Source: Chromobacterium haemolyticum (GTDB lineage Bacteria; Pseudomonadota; Gammaproteobacteria; Burkholderiales; Chromobacteriaceae). Taken from it: DNA of 64,000 bases. The notes below the pieces were generated by a model. It had not been told where the DNA came from. It was given only the letters and a program-made list of their open reading frames with translations, and ran no database searches. Within the stretch, counting starts at the first letter, position 1. Each line of letters starts with the position of its first letter. The translations under genes were made by a program, and so were the position numbers. Below, in pieces: positions 43,637 through 51,128 of the stretch. The stretch is from assembly GCF_002081825.1 (NCBI RefSeq), contig NZ_MUKU01000007.1, positions 124,001-188,000 on the forward strand, in the 5' to 3' direction.

Positions 43637-44749
43637 TCAGCGGCCTTGCAGCACATCGCGCACCACGCCCGCGATGCGCTCGATGTCATCCGGCGTCATA
43701 TCGTGAAAGCTGGGCAGATTGATGGCGCAGGCCGGCAAGGCCCAGGCATTGCGGTTTTCTGGCTTGGCGTCAAACATCGGCAAGCCCGACAAAGGCCAAA
43801 AGAACACCCGCGCATCGGCGTTTTCCTCAGCGAACGCAGCCTGCAGCACCTCGCGCGTAACCCCGGTCTCAGGCGAAAACACCGCGGTAGGCATCCAGGC
43901 GCCATTGACGACGCCCTCGGGTTCCGGATTCATCCTCACGCCGGAGAACGGCTGCAACCGTTGGCGATAAGCGTCGAATATCTCACGCTTGCGCTGGATC
44001 AGTTCCTCGATGCGCTCCATCTGAGCGCAGCCCAGCGCGGCTTGGATATTCGACATCTTGTATTTGAAGCCCACCAAGTCCGGCCAGAACTGCTTGCTCT
44101 GACCGCTGGCGCGGCCATGATTGCTGAAGGTCAGCACGCGCTGATAGAGCTCGGCGTCATTGGTGACGAACATCCCGCCTTCGCCGGTGGTCAAGGTTTT
44201 GGTGCCGTGAAAGGAAAATGCGCCGAATCGCCCCATAGAACCGGCCCGCTTGCCGCGATACTCGGAGCCGATCGCCTCGGCGGCGTCCTCGATGACGGGA
44301 ATCCCGTGACGTTGCCCTATCGCCAGCAAAGCGTCCATATCGCAGACATTGCCGTACAGATGCACGGCCACGATGGCCTTGGTCCGCGGCGTGATGGCCG
44401 CCTCCACTTGGGCCGGGTCGAGGCACCAGGAGTCGGGCAGGATATCGACGAACACCGGCTCGGCGCCGAGATGGACGATGGGAGAAGCCGTTGCAATCCA
44501 ATTGGTGTCGGCCAGGATCACTTCATCGCCGGGACCGATGCCAAGCGCGGCCATCCCCATATGCAAGGCCCCGGTGCAGCTGGAGGTCGCAATCGCATAG
44601 CCCACTCCCAGATGGTTTTTGAACGCGGCCTCGAACTTGACGATGTAGTCGTAGCAGTGCTCGCCCCAGCCGTTGCGGGCGGCATCGGTCGCGTATTCGA
44701 CCTCCAGATCGGTGATGGACGGCTTGGTGTAATGGATACGCGGTTTCAT
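43637..44749 (-). CDS. DegT/DnrJ/EryC1 sugar aminotransferase
   Basis: 370-aa PLP enzyme. Typical blocks: IATSSCTGALHMGMAALGIGP, ILADTNWIATASPIVHLGA, PVIEDAAEAIGSEYRG, and FSFHGTKTLTTGEGG with the PLP lysine in HGTK. The lysine marks a true aminotransferase and argues against the 3-dehydrase (E1/DdhC) subgroup, which has His at that place. Probably aminates a keto group of the CDP-4-keto-6-deoxyhexose made by RfbF/RfbG. Overlaps the C-methyltransferase gene by 4 bases. Confidence 0.9.
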   Translation of the reverse strand: MKPRIHYTKPSITDLEVEYATDAARNGWGEHCYDYIVKFEAAFKNHLGVGYAIATSSCTGALHMGMAALGIGPGDEVILADTNWIATASPIVHLGAEPVFVDILPDSWCLDPAQVEAAITPRTKAIVAVHLYGNVCDMDALLAIGQRHGIPVIEDAAEAIGSEYRGKRAGSMGRFGAFSFHGTKTLTTGEGGMFVTNDAELYQRVLTFSNHGRASGQSKQFWPDLVGFKYKMSNIQAALGCAQMERIEELIQRKREIFDAYRQRLQPFSGVRMNPEPEGVVNGAWMPTAVFSPETGVTREVLQAAFAEENADARVFFWPLSGLPMFDAKPENRNAWALPACAINLPSFHDMTPDDIERIAGVVRDVLQGR

Positions 44750-45969
44750 CTAATCTCCAGCGCGGGAGCCGCGGTGGCGAAGCGGCCGCCCCACTCCCGG
44801 ATATAGTGAAGCTGTTGCATGACTTCGGCAGCGATATTCCAGGGCAGGATCAGCACGATGTCGGGTTTTTCCTGCTCCATCCTTGCCGGCGCGAAAATAG
44901 GCACATGGCTGCCCGGCAGGTATTTGCCCTGTTTCGATGGCGCGGCGTCGCAGACGAAAGGCAGCAGATCTGGCTTCACCCCGGCGTAGTTGAGCAAAGT
45001 ATTGCCCTTGGCCGCAGCGCCGTAGGCGGCCACTTTCTTACCGGTCCGCTTTTGTTCCAGCAGGAAAGTCAGCAAGCCATCCTTCACCTCGTCCACCCGC
45101 TGCTGGAAGGCCGCATAGACCGCCAGCTGACGCAGCCCGGCCGCGGCCTCCGCGGCCAACACGGCGGCGATGGCGGTACCATCGGCTCTCTCGTCGTCAA
45201 TGTGGCAGGCGAACACGCGCAGGCTGCCGCCATGGGTCGGTAGTTCTTCCACATCGAACACGCGCAGGCCGGCGGCGGCCAAAATGCGGGAAACGGTATA
45301 CAACGACAAATAGGAGAAATGCTCGTGGTAGACCGTATCGAATTGGACATGCTCGATCAGACGCATCAGATGCGGAAACTCCAGCGTGATGGTTCCCCCG
45401 GGCTTGAGCGCCGCTTTCAGACCACGGCTGAAATCGTTGATGTCCGGGATATGGGCAAACACATTATTGCCGACGATCAAATCCGCTTGTCGTCCTTCCC
45501 GCGCCAGACGCCGCCCCAAGTCCTCTCCAAAGAACTCGCGCAACACCGGAATGCCCAAGCGCTCCGCAACCGCGGCGGTGCTGGCGGTCGGCTCAATGCC
45601 CAGGCAAGGAATGCCGGCGGCCAGCACATTCTTCAACAGATAACCGTCGTTGGCGGCAACCTCGACGACAAAGCTGTCCGCGCCCAGTCCCAAGCGCCCA
45701 AGCATCTCGTCGACATAGCGCGCCGCGTGAGCCAGCCAGCTGCTGGATGTCGAGGAGAAATACGCGTAGTCCTTGGAAAAGAGCAGATCCGCCTTCGCGT
45801 AATCCTCGGTCTGAACCAGCCAGCAATTGCCGCAAACTTTCAGCTTGAGCGGGAAATAAGTTTCCGGCGCGCTCAGCTCCGCCTCGCTCAGATAAGCGTT
45901 GGACGGCGGCGCGAAGCCTAGATCGAGAAAGGTGTGCTGCAACGGCTCTGCGCAATGTCGGCAATTCAT
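44746..45969 (-). CDS. NDP-hexose C-methyltransferase
   Basis: 407 aa with the three-part layout of TylCIII/NovU-type sugar C-methyltransferases: N-terminal zinc region (Cys3, Cys6 in NCRHC, then VCGNC), central SAM-binding domain (VVEVAANDGYLLKNVL, GNNVFAHIPD) and C-terminal Rossmann-like domain (YGAAAKGNTLLNYAG). These enzymes add a methyl branch, usually at C3 of a 4-keto-6-deoxy sugar. Coupled to the epimerase and aminotransferase genes by 4-base overlaps. Confidence 0.88.
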   Translation of the reverse strand: MNCRHCAEPLQHTFLDLGFAPPSNAYLSEAELSAPETYFPLKLKVCGNCWLVQTEDYAKADLLFSKDYAYFSSTSSSWLAHAARYVDEMLGRLGLGADSFVVEVAANDGYLLKNVLAAGIPCLGIEPTASTAAVAERLGIPVLREFFGEDLGRRLAREGRQADLIVGNNVFAHIPDINDFSRGLKAALKPGGTITLEFPHLMRLIEHVQFDTVYHEHFSYLSLYTVSRILAAAGLRVFDVEELPTHGGSLRVFACHIDDERADGTAIAAVLAAEAAAGLRQLAVYAAFQQRVDEVKDGLLTFLLEQKRTGKKVAAYGAAAKGNTLLNYAGVKPDLLPFVCDAAPSKQGKYLPGSHVPIFAPARMEQEKPDIVLILPWNIAAEVMQQLHYIREWGGRFATAAPALEIR

Positions 45970-46517
45970 GGTTCAAACCCGGTGAAATCAGAGGACAACA
46001 AGGGATGGTTTTGGTCCCGCGTGGAAAGATCGCGGACCGGCAGCGGCCAGCGGACGCCCACCCGCGGCTCATCGTAACGCAAGCCTCCTTCGGCGGCGGG
46101 CTGATAGAACGCCGTATGCAGATACAACAGCTCGCTGTCCGGCTCCAGCACCTGGAAACCATGCGCGCAGCCCTCGGGAATGATCAGCATGCGTCCCGTG
46201 TCGGGGCTCAGCTCTTCCGCATGCCAATGCAGGAAAGAGGGAGAACCCGCTCGCAGATCCACCAACACATCCCACACCCGGCCGCGAATGCAGCGCACCA
46301 TTTTCATCTCAGCATGCGGCGAGTGCTGAAAATGCATGCCGCGCACCGCGCCAAGCGCCTGGGTCCGCGAGTGATTGATCTGAACGATGCGTCGGCCGCC
46401 CAGCAAGCCGGCCAGCTCCTGCTCGCAAAACAAACGGGAAAACGCGCCACGGTGATCGGCATAAGGCGCAGTCTCCGCAAGCGCGGCGCCGTCTATGCTG
46501 GTTTGTCGAATACGCAT
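45966..46517 (-). CDS. RmlC-like NDP-4-keto-6-deoxyhexose epimerase
   Basis: 183-aa cupin of the dTDP-4-dehydrorhamnose 3,5-epimerase family. Seen: YADHRGAFSRLFCEQEL, INHSRTQALGAVRGMHFQ with the catalytic His, PEGCAHGFQVLEP and the Tyr region LHTAFYQPA. With CDP-sugar genes next door it likely acts on CDP-4-keto-6-deoxyglucose (3- or 5-epimerase). ATG 46517 shares one base with the rfbG stop (TGATG); an upstream extension to 46619 is not family-like. Confidence 0.85.
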   Translation of the reverse strand: MRIRQTSIDGAALAETAPYADHRGAFSRLFCEQELAGLLGGRRIVQINHSRTQALGAVRGMHFQHSPHAEMKMVRCIRGRVWDVLVDLRAGSPSFLHWHAEELSPDTGRMLIIPEGCAHGFQVLEPDSELLYLHTAFYQPAAEGGLRYDEPRVGVRWPLPVRDLSTRDQNHPLLSSDFTGFEP

Positions 46518-47593
46518 CAGGACACCCAAACCGCGTTTGCCGCGCGAGCGGACTCGATATAGCTCGCAAGTTGATCGAAGGTGATGATCTGCCCGGAGGC
46601 GTGGTGGTGGCGATACCACTCTGCCGTCATCTCCAGGCCTTGCTCCAGGCTCAATACTGGAAACCAGCCCAAGCGACTACGGGATTTCGCACAATCCAGG
46701 TACAACAAGCCAGCCTCATGCGGCTGCTCACCAGCCGCCGCTTGCCAAGCCAATTGCGGCCAAAACCGCTGCAGCTTCGCCAATACATCCGCCACGCTGC
46801 GGTTGGCCTCCGCCTGCGGACCAAAATTCCAGGCCTCGGCCAAGGCTCTCTCGCCCTCAAGCAAACGCTGACCAAGCAGCAGGTAACCAGACAAACACTC
46901 TAGGACATGCTGCCATGGGCGGGTAGCGCCGGGCGAACGGATGTGCAGAGCCCTTCCTTGCGCCACGGCGCGCACCAGATCAGGAATCAAGCGATCCTCA
47001 GACCAATCACCTCCGCCAATGACGTTGCCGGCGCGAGCCGTTGCCAGCAGCGGCACGTCGTCGTTCTGCCAGAAAGACTTCCGATAACTGTCCACCAGCA
47101 GCTCGCAAGCGGCCTTGGACGCGCTATAGGGGTCATGGCCCCCAAGCGCATCCACTTCTCGATATCCCCAAGACCACTCGTTATTGGCGTAGACCTTATC
47201 GGTGGTCGCCACCACTACGGCACGCACGCCAGGAGTTTGACGACACGCCTCTAGAACATGGGCCGTTCCCATCACATTGCTTGACCAATTCTGCAACGGG
47301 TCGCGATAGGAGCGCCTGACCAAGGCCTGAGCCGCCAGATGAAAAACCATCTCCGGCTGCGCCTGATCAAATGCGGCGCGCACGGCTGCGGGGTCGCGAA
47401 TATCCGCTCGCAGATCCCAAACCGGGCACGCCAGCAGATCCCAGTGATTGGGCGAGCCGTCCGGGTCCAAAGCCAGACAGGTGACATCGGCCCCCAAACG
47501 CGTCAGCCAGGCAGCCAGCCAGCTGCCCTTGAAACCGGTGTGGCCGGTCAATAGCACCCTGCGGCCGCGATAGCGATCGCCAAACAGTCTCAC
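46517..47593 (-). CDS. rfbG: CDP-glucose 4,6-dehydratase
   Basis: Converts CDP-glucose to CDP-4-keto-6-deoxyglucose, the branch point to CDP-dideoxy and branched sugars. SDR fold: VLLTGHTGFKGSWLAAWL, ATTDKVYANNEW, and YSASKAACE with the YxxxK pair. The GTG at 47593 is the likely start: it overlaps the rfbF stop (GTGA), has GGAAGG seven bases upstream, and gives 358 aa, the usual RfbG length. Confidence 0.93.
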   Translation of the reverse strand: MRLFGDRYRGRRVLLTGHTGFKGSWLAAWLTRLGADVTCLALDPDGSPNHWDLLACPVWDLRADIRDPAAVRAAFDQAQPEMVFHLAAQALVRRSYRDPLQNWSSNVMGTAHVLEACRQTPGVRAVVVATTDKVYANNEWSWGYREVDALGGHDPYSASKAACELLVDSYRKSFWQNDDVPLLATARAGNVIGGGDWSEDRLIPDLVRAVAQGRALHIRSPGATRPWQHVLECLSGYLLLGQRLLEGERALAEAWNFGPQAEANRSVADVLAKLQRFWPQLAWQAAAGEQPHEAGLLYLDCAKSRSRLGWFPVLSLEQGLEMTAEWYRHHHASGQIITFDQLASYIESARAANAVWVS

Positions 47594-48360
47594 GACCACA
47601 CCTTCCACGGGGGGTTGCCGTCCGCCCACAGTTTTTCCAGCTGATTCTTGTCGCGCAGCGTATCCATTGCCTGCCAGAAGCCTTTATGCCGATAGGACAT
47701 CAACTGCCCCTCCTTGGCCAAGCGCACCAGAGGCTCAGCCTCCCAACTGGTCTGATCATCCTCGATGTAATCGAAGATCTGAGATTCCAACACGAAAAAA
47801 CCGCCGTTAATCCAAGCCCCATCGCCGGCCGGCTTTTCTTGAAACCCGCTCACCGTTTCACCCTTGATTTTCAGCGCGCCATAACGGCCAGGCGGCTGAA
47901 TGGCGGTAACCGTGGCCGCCTTGCCGTGCGAACGGTGAAAATCAATCAAAGCCCTAATATCGATATCGGCAACCCCGTCGCCATACGTAAAACAAAATGG
48001 CTGATTGTTCAAATGCTCTCTAACTCGTTTAAGACGACCGCCCGTCAAAGTATCCTCGCCGGTATTGACCAAAGTCACTCTCCACGGCTCAACGTAACGC
48101 TGATGCACCTCAATTTCATTATTGGACATATCAATGGTCACATCAGACATGTGCAAGAAGTAATTGGCAAAATACTCCTTGATGATGTAGCCCTTGTAGC
48201 CACAGCAAATCACAAACTCATTCACGTCATAATGTGAATAAGTTTTCATGATGTGCCATAAAATAGGCTTGCCGCCGATTTCAATCATCGGCTTAGGCTT
48301 CAAATAGGATTCTTCGGATATTCGAGTGCCAAGCCCGCCTGCAAGTATCACCGCTTTCAC
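47590..48360 (-). CDS. rfbF: Glucose-1-phosphate cytidylyltransferase, copy 2
   Basis: 256 aa, first gene of the 14-gene run. VILAGGLGTRISEESYLKPK, FTYGDGVADIDI and WINGGFFVLES are all present. TAGGAG precedes the ATG. Its DNA is plainly more AT-rich than the genes around it, suggesting a different origin from copy 1 (33963-34748). Paired with rfbG it supplies CDP-4-keto-6-deoxyglucose. Confidence 0.95.
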   Translation of the reverse strand: MKAVILAGGLGTRISEESYLKPKPMIEIGGKPILWHIMKTYSHYDVNEFVICCGYKGYIIKEYFANYFLHMSDVTIDMSNNEIEVHQRYVEPWRVTLVNTGEDTLTGGRLKRVREHLNNQPFCFTYGDGVADIDIRALIDFHRSHGKAATVTAIQPPGRYGALKIKGETVSGFQEKPAGDGAWINGGFFVLESQIFDYIEDDQTSWEAEPLVRLAKEGQLMSYRHKGFWQAMDTLRDKNQLEKLWADGNPPWKVWS

Positions 48361-48484
48361 ATTTGCTCCTATTTATTATTTTCGCAAAATGGAACCCGCG
48401 CTTTGCAATGCGGCGCTCCCCAGCAACAAGACCTCCAATCCTGCTCCAAGCACAAATATTTCTCGACAGCCTCTGCAGCTTGGC

Positions 48485-49216
48485 TTACTTCAAACAACAA
48501 AACGCGGACAGCGCCGCCATCACGCCCTCGGCGCCACGCGCTCCGGTTTCCGGATTAAACTCCACCGTCGCCGCGCCGCCCTTGCCGGCTGCCCAGTTGC
48601 TGACCAGGCACAGATGCGCGTAAGGCAGATTCATCTCCCGCGCCAATGCCGCTTCCGGCATACCGGTCATGCCGACTATATCGGCGCCATCCCGTTCCAA
48701 CTTCAATATTTCCGCGGCGCTTTCCAAACGCGGCCCCTGGGTGCAGGCGTAAACGCCGCCCACCACCCCGCTGTGGCCGCTGTCCGCCATCGCGCGAATC
48801 AGGCGCTCTCGCAACGCCTCGTCATAAGGCGAGGAGAATTCGGCGTGCACCACTGGACGGTCCAAGCCTTCAAAAAAGGTATGCTTGCGGCCCCAGGTGT
48901 AGTCGATAATGTTGTCCGGCACCACCAGGCGGCCCGGCGGCATGTCGGGACGGATGCCGCCCACTGTGCCGATGGCGATCACGCCCTTCACGCCCTGATC
49001 GTGCAGCGCCCAGATATTGGCGCGGTAATTGATTTCATGCGGCGCCAGTGAATGGCCGTAGCCGTGGCGGGCGATGAATACCACGTTCTGCCCGTTCAGC
49101 AGGCCGAAGGTCAGGGCGCAGGAGGCGTCGCCGTACGGGGTGCGCACGACTTGACGATGGGTGACTTCCAGTACGGGCAGCTGGGCCAGGCCGCTGCCGC
49201 CGATGATGGCCAACAT
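48485..49216 (-). CDS. Methylthioinosine/methylthioadenosine phosphorylase
   Basis: 243-aa purine nucleoside phosphorylase-family enzyme of methionine salvage. Seen: IIGGSGLAQLP, phosphate-site IARHGYGHSLAPHEINYRAN, IGTVGGIR, and DIVGMTGMPEAALAREM with the Met that contacts ribose. Close to the S-methyl-5'-thioinosine phosphorylase type (MtiP) of Pseudomonas; an adenine-specific MtnP cannot be excluded. Independent of the sugar genes; faces away from tetR. Confidence 0.85.
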   Translation of the reverse strand: MLAIIGGSGLAQLPVLEVTHRQVVRTPYGDASCALTFGLLNGQNVVFIARHGYGHSLAPHEINYRANIWALHDQGVKGVIAIGTVGGIRPDMPPGRLVVPDNIIDYTWGRKHTFFEGLDRPVVHAEFSSPYDEALRERLIRAMADSGHSGVVGGVYACTQGPRLESAAEILKLERDGADIVGMTGMPEAALAREMNLPYAHLCLVSNWAAGKGGAATVEFNPETGARGAEGVMAALSAFCCLK

Positions 49217-49452
49217 GATGTGTCCCCTTTGTAATGGTGCGACGGATCGCTGTTTTCGCCGCGGCCTGAGCTGAATGCGCCCGGCGCGGCTGCGGGATTC
49301 TTGCTTGCGGCGGAGCGCCGACGCTCCAATTATGGCCGATTATTTTCCGCCGGCACATGCCGCCGTGCGGTGAATTTGCCCGCGGCGACAGCGCCGGCAA
49401 CCACCGCTTTGAAAAACAAGCACTTGGCGTTTCCCTCCGGATTTTTCAAAAT

Positions 49453-49501
49453 TTATACAACCGTACAAATTCGGCTTGCATATGCTTATACATTCGTATA
49501 A
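49453..49501. promoter_or_regulatory. Two inverted-repeat operators upstream of tetR
   Basis: TTATAC-AACC-GTACAA (49453-49468) and TTATAC-ATTC-GTATAA (49486-49501) share the pattern TTATAC-N4-GTAYAA. They are 33 bases apart, about three helix turns, and the second ends 10 bases before the tetR start. A GCATATGC palindrome lies between. The arrangement suits cooperative autorepression by a TetR dimer pair. The binding protein is inferred from position. Confidence 0.65.
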
Positions 49502-49511
49502 AAATAAAAAC

Positions 49512-50147
49512 ATGAAATCGACCAACGCCACTCGACAGCAACTGCTGGACTGCGGACTGACAATGGCCAAAGAAGCCGGCCTGCGCGCGCTCACCGTACG
49601 CGGTCTGTGCCAGCGCGCCGGAGTTAACCCTGGCAGCTTCGTCTATCACTTCGGCAGCCGCGATCGCTACCTGACCGAGCTGCTGGAAAGCTGGTACGCG
49701 CCGCTGTTCCGGCAAATGCAATCGCAGTGGCAGCAACAACCGGCGGCCTTGCCGCGGCTGCAGACCATGCTGCGCCAGTTGCTGGCCTTCGTCGCCGAAC
49801 ACGGCGGGCTGATCGCCCACATGCTGCTGGACGCCGCCTCCGGCGAAACCGCCGCGCAGGGCTTCCTGTCCACGCTGGCGCCGCGCCATCCCAAGCTGCT
49901 GCTACAAAGCATTGCCGACGCGCAACAGGCTGGCGAGCTGGAGCGCGGCGATCCGCTGCACCAGGCGCTATTCCTGATGTCGGCGCTGGGTCTGCCGGCG
50001 CTGGCGCAACACATCATCGCGGGCAAACCACTGCTGCCCGGCCTGATTCAACAGGCTTTCGATACCTACGCCATCGATCCGCGCCACACCGAGCAACGGC
50101 TGCAATGGGCCTTGCGCGGTTTGCGCCCCATGGAGCCACAAGCATGA
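49512..50147 (+). CDS. TetR-family repressor (CecR-like)
   Basis: 211-aa TetR regulator. N-terminal HTH (LTVRGLCQRAGVNPGSFVYHFGSRDRYL) and a ligand-binding C-terminal domain with a conserved-looking SALGLPALAQH. The ATG at 49512 has two operator-like repeats right before it. It overlaps the HlyD-like gene (ATGA), so repressor and exporter are one operon. E. coli CecR (YbiH) controls ybhG-ybhFSR, which matches this gene set. Confidence 0.85.
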   Translation: MKSTNATRQQLLDCGLTMAKEAGLRALTVRGLCQRAGVNPGSFVYHFGSRDRYLTELLESWYAPLFRQMQSQWQQQPAALPRLQTMLRQLLAFVAEHGGLIAHMLLDAASGETAAQGFLSTLAPRHPKLLLQSIADAQQAGELERGDPLHQALFLMSALGLPALAQHIIAGKPLLPGLIQQAFDTYAIDPRHTEQRLQWALRGLRPMEPQA

Positions 50148-51127
50148 AGCACCAGCCCCTGCTCATCGGCCTCGTCGTCGTCGCCCTGCTCGCCGGCGGC
50201 GGCTACGCCTGGCGGCAACGTCAGCTCGCCCAAGAACGCCTTAGCCTGTCCGGCAACGTCGACATTCGCGAAGTCAGCCTGTCTTTCCGGGTGGCCGGCC
50301 GTTTGCGGAGCCTGAACGTGGACGAAGGCGCCGCCGTGCGCGCCGGCGACGTGCTGGGCGAGCTGGACGCGGCCCCCTACCGCAACGCCTTGCGCGACGC
50401 CGACGCCGGCCTGGCCGCCGCCCAGGCGCGGCAGGCGCTGTACCGCGCCGGCCCGCGCCGCGAGGATATCGAGCAGGCGCAGGCCAATCTGGACGCGCGC
50501 CGCGCCGCGCAGCTCAACGCCGAGCAGACTTACCAGCGCCAGCGCCAGCTGGCCGACACCGGCGCCTCCGCCCAACGCGCGCTGGACGACGCCCGCGCGC
50601 AGCGCGACCAGGCCGCCGCGCAGGCCGAGGCGGCGCGCCAGCAGTGGCAGGCGCTCAAGCGCGGCTACCGCAAGGAGGAAATCGCCGAGGCCGAAGCCAA
50701 TGCCGAACGCGCGGCGGCGCAACTGGCCCAGGCCAAGCTGCAACTGGCCGACACCCGCTTGCTGGCCCCGGCCGACGGCGTCATCCTCACCCGCGCGGTC
50801 GAACCCGGCGGCATGCTGCCCGCCGGCGGCGCGGTGTTCACCTTGTCGCTGACCCGGCCGGTATGGGTGCGCGCCTACGTCGCCGAGCCCGATCTGGGCA
50901 AGATGGCGCCCGGAACCAAGGTCAAGGTCCGCAGCGACGGCCGCGCCCAGCCTTACGACGGCGTGGTCGGCTTCGTCTCCCCCAGCGCCGAATTCACCCC
51001 CAAGAACGTGGAAACCCAGGATCTGCGCACCGCGCTGGTCTACCGGCTGCGCGTGGTGGTGCAAAACCCGGACGCCGCCTTGCGCCAGGGCATGCCGGTG
51101 ACGGTAACGCTGGCGGACGGCGGCTGA
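50144..51127 (+). CDS. ybhG: HlyD-family periplasmic adaptor, YbhG-like
   Basis: 327-aa membrane fusion protein: single N-terminal anchor (LLIGLVVVALLAGGGYAW), biotinyl-lipoyl half (LSGNVDIREVSLSFRVAGRL), a long coiled-coil hairpin rich in Ala/Gln (about 85-195) and the second lipoyl half (DTRLLAPADGVIL) with beta-barrel. It connects the inner-membrane ABC exporter to the outer-membrane factor encoded downstream. Confidence 0.88.
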   Translation: MKHQPLLIGLVVVALLAGGGYAWRQRQLAQERLSLSGNVDIREVSLSFRVAGRLRSLNVDEGAAVRAGDVLGELDAAPYRNALRDADAGLAAAQARQALYRAGPRREDIEQAQANLDARRAAQLNAEQTYQRQRQLADTGASAQRALDDARAQRDQAAAQAEAARQQWQALKRGYRKEEIAEAEANAERAAAQLAQAKLQLADTRLLAPADGVILTRAVEPGGMLPAGGAVFTLSLTRPVWVRAYVAEPDLGKMAPGTKVKVRSDGRAQPYDGVVGFVSPSAEFTPKNVETQDLRTALVYRLRVVVQNPDAALRQGMPVTVTLADGG

Positions 51128-51128
51128 G

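Noticed and set aside
43637-44749. DegT-family gene as a CDP-6-deoxy-hexulose 3-dehydrase (E1/DdhC)
   Set aside because: The PLP lysine (HGTK) is present where the dehydrase group has His, so an aminotransferase is favoured.
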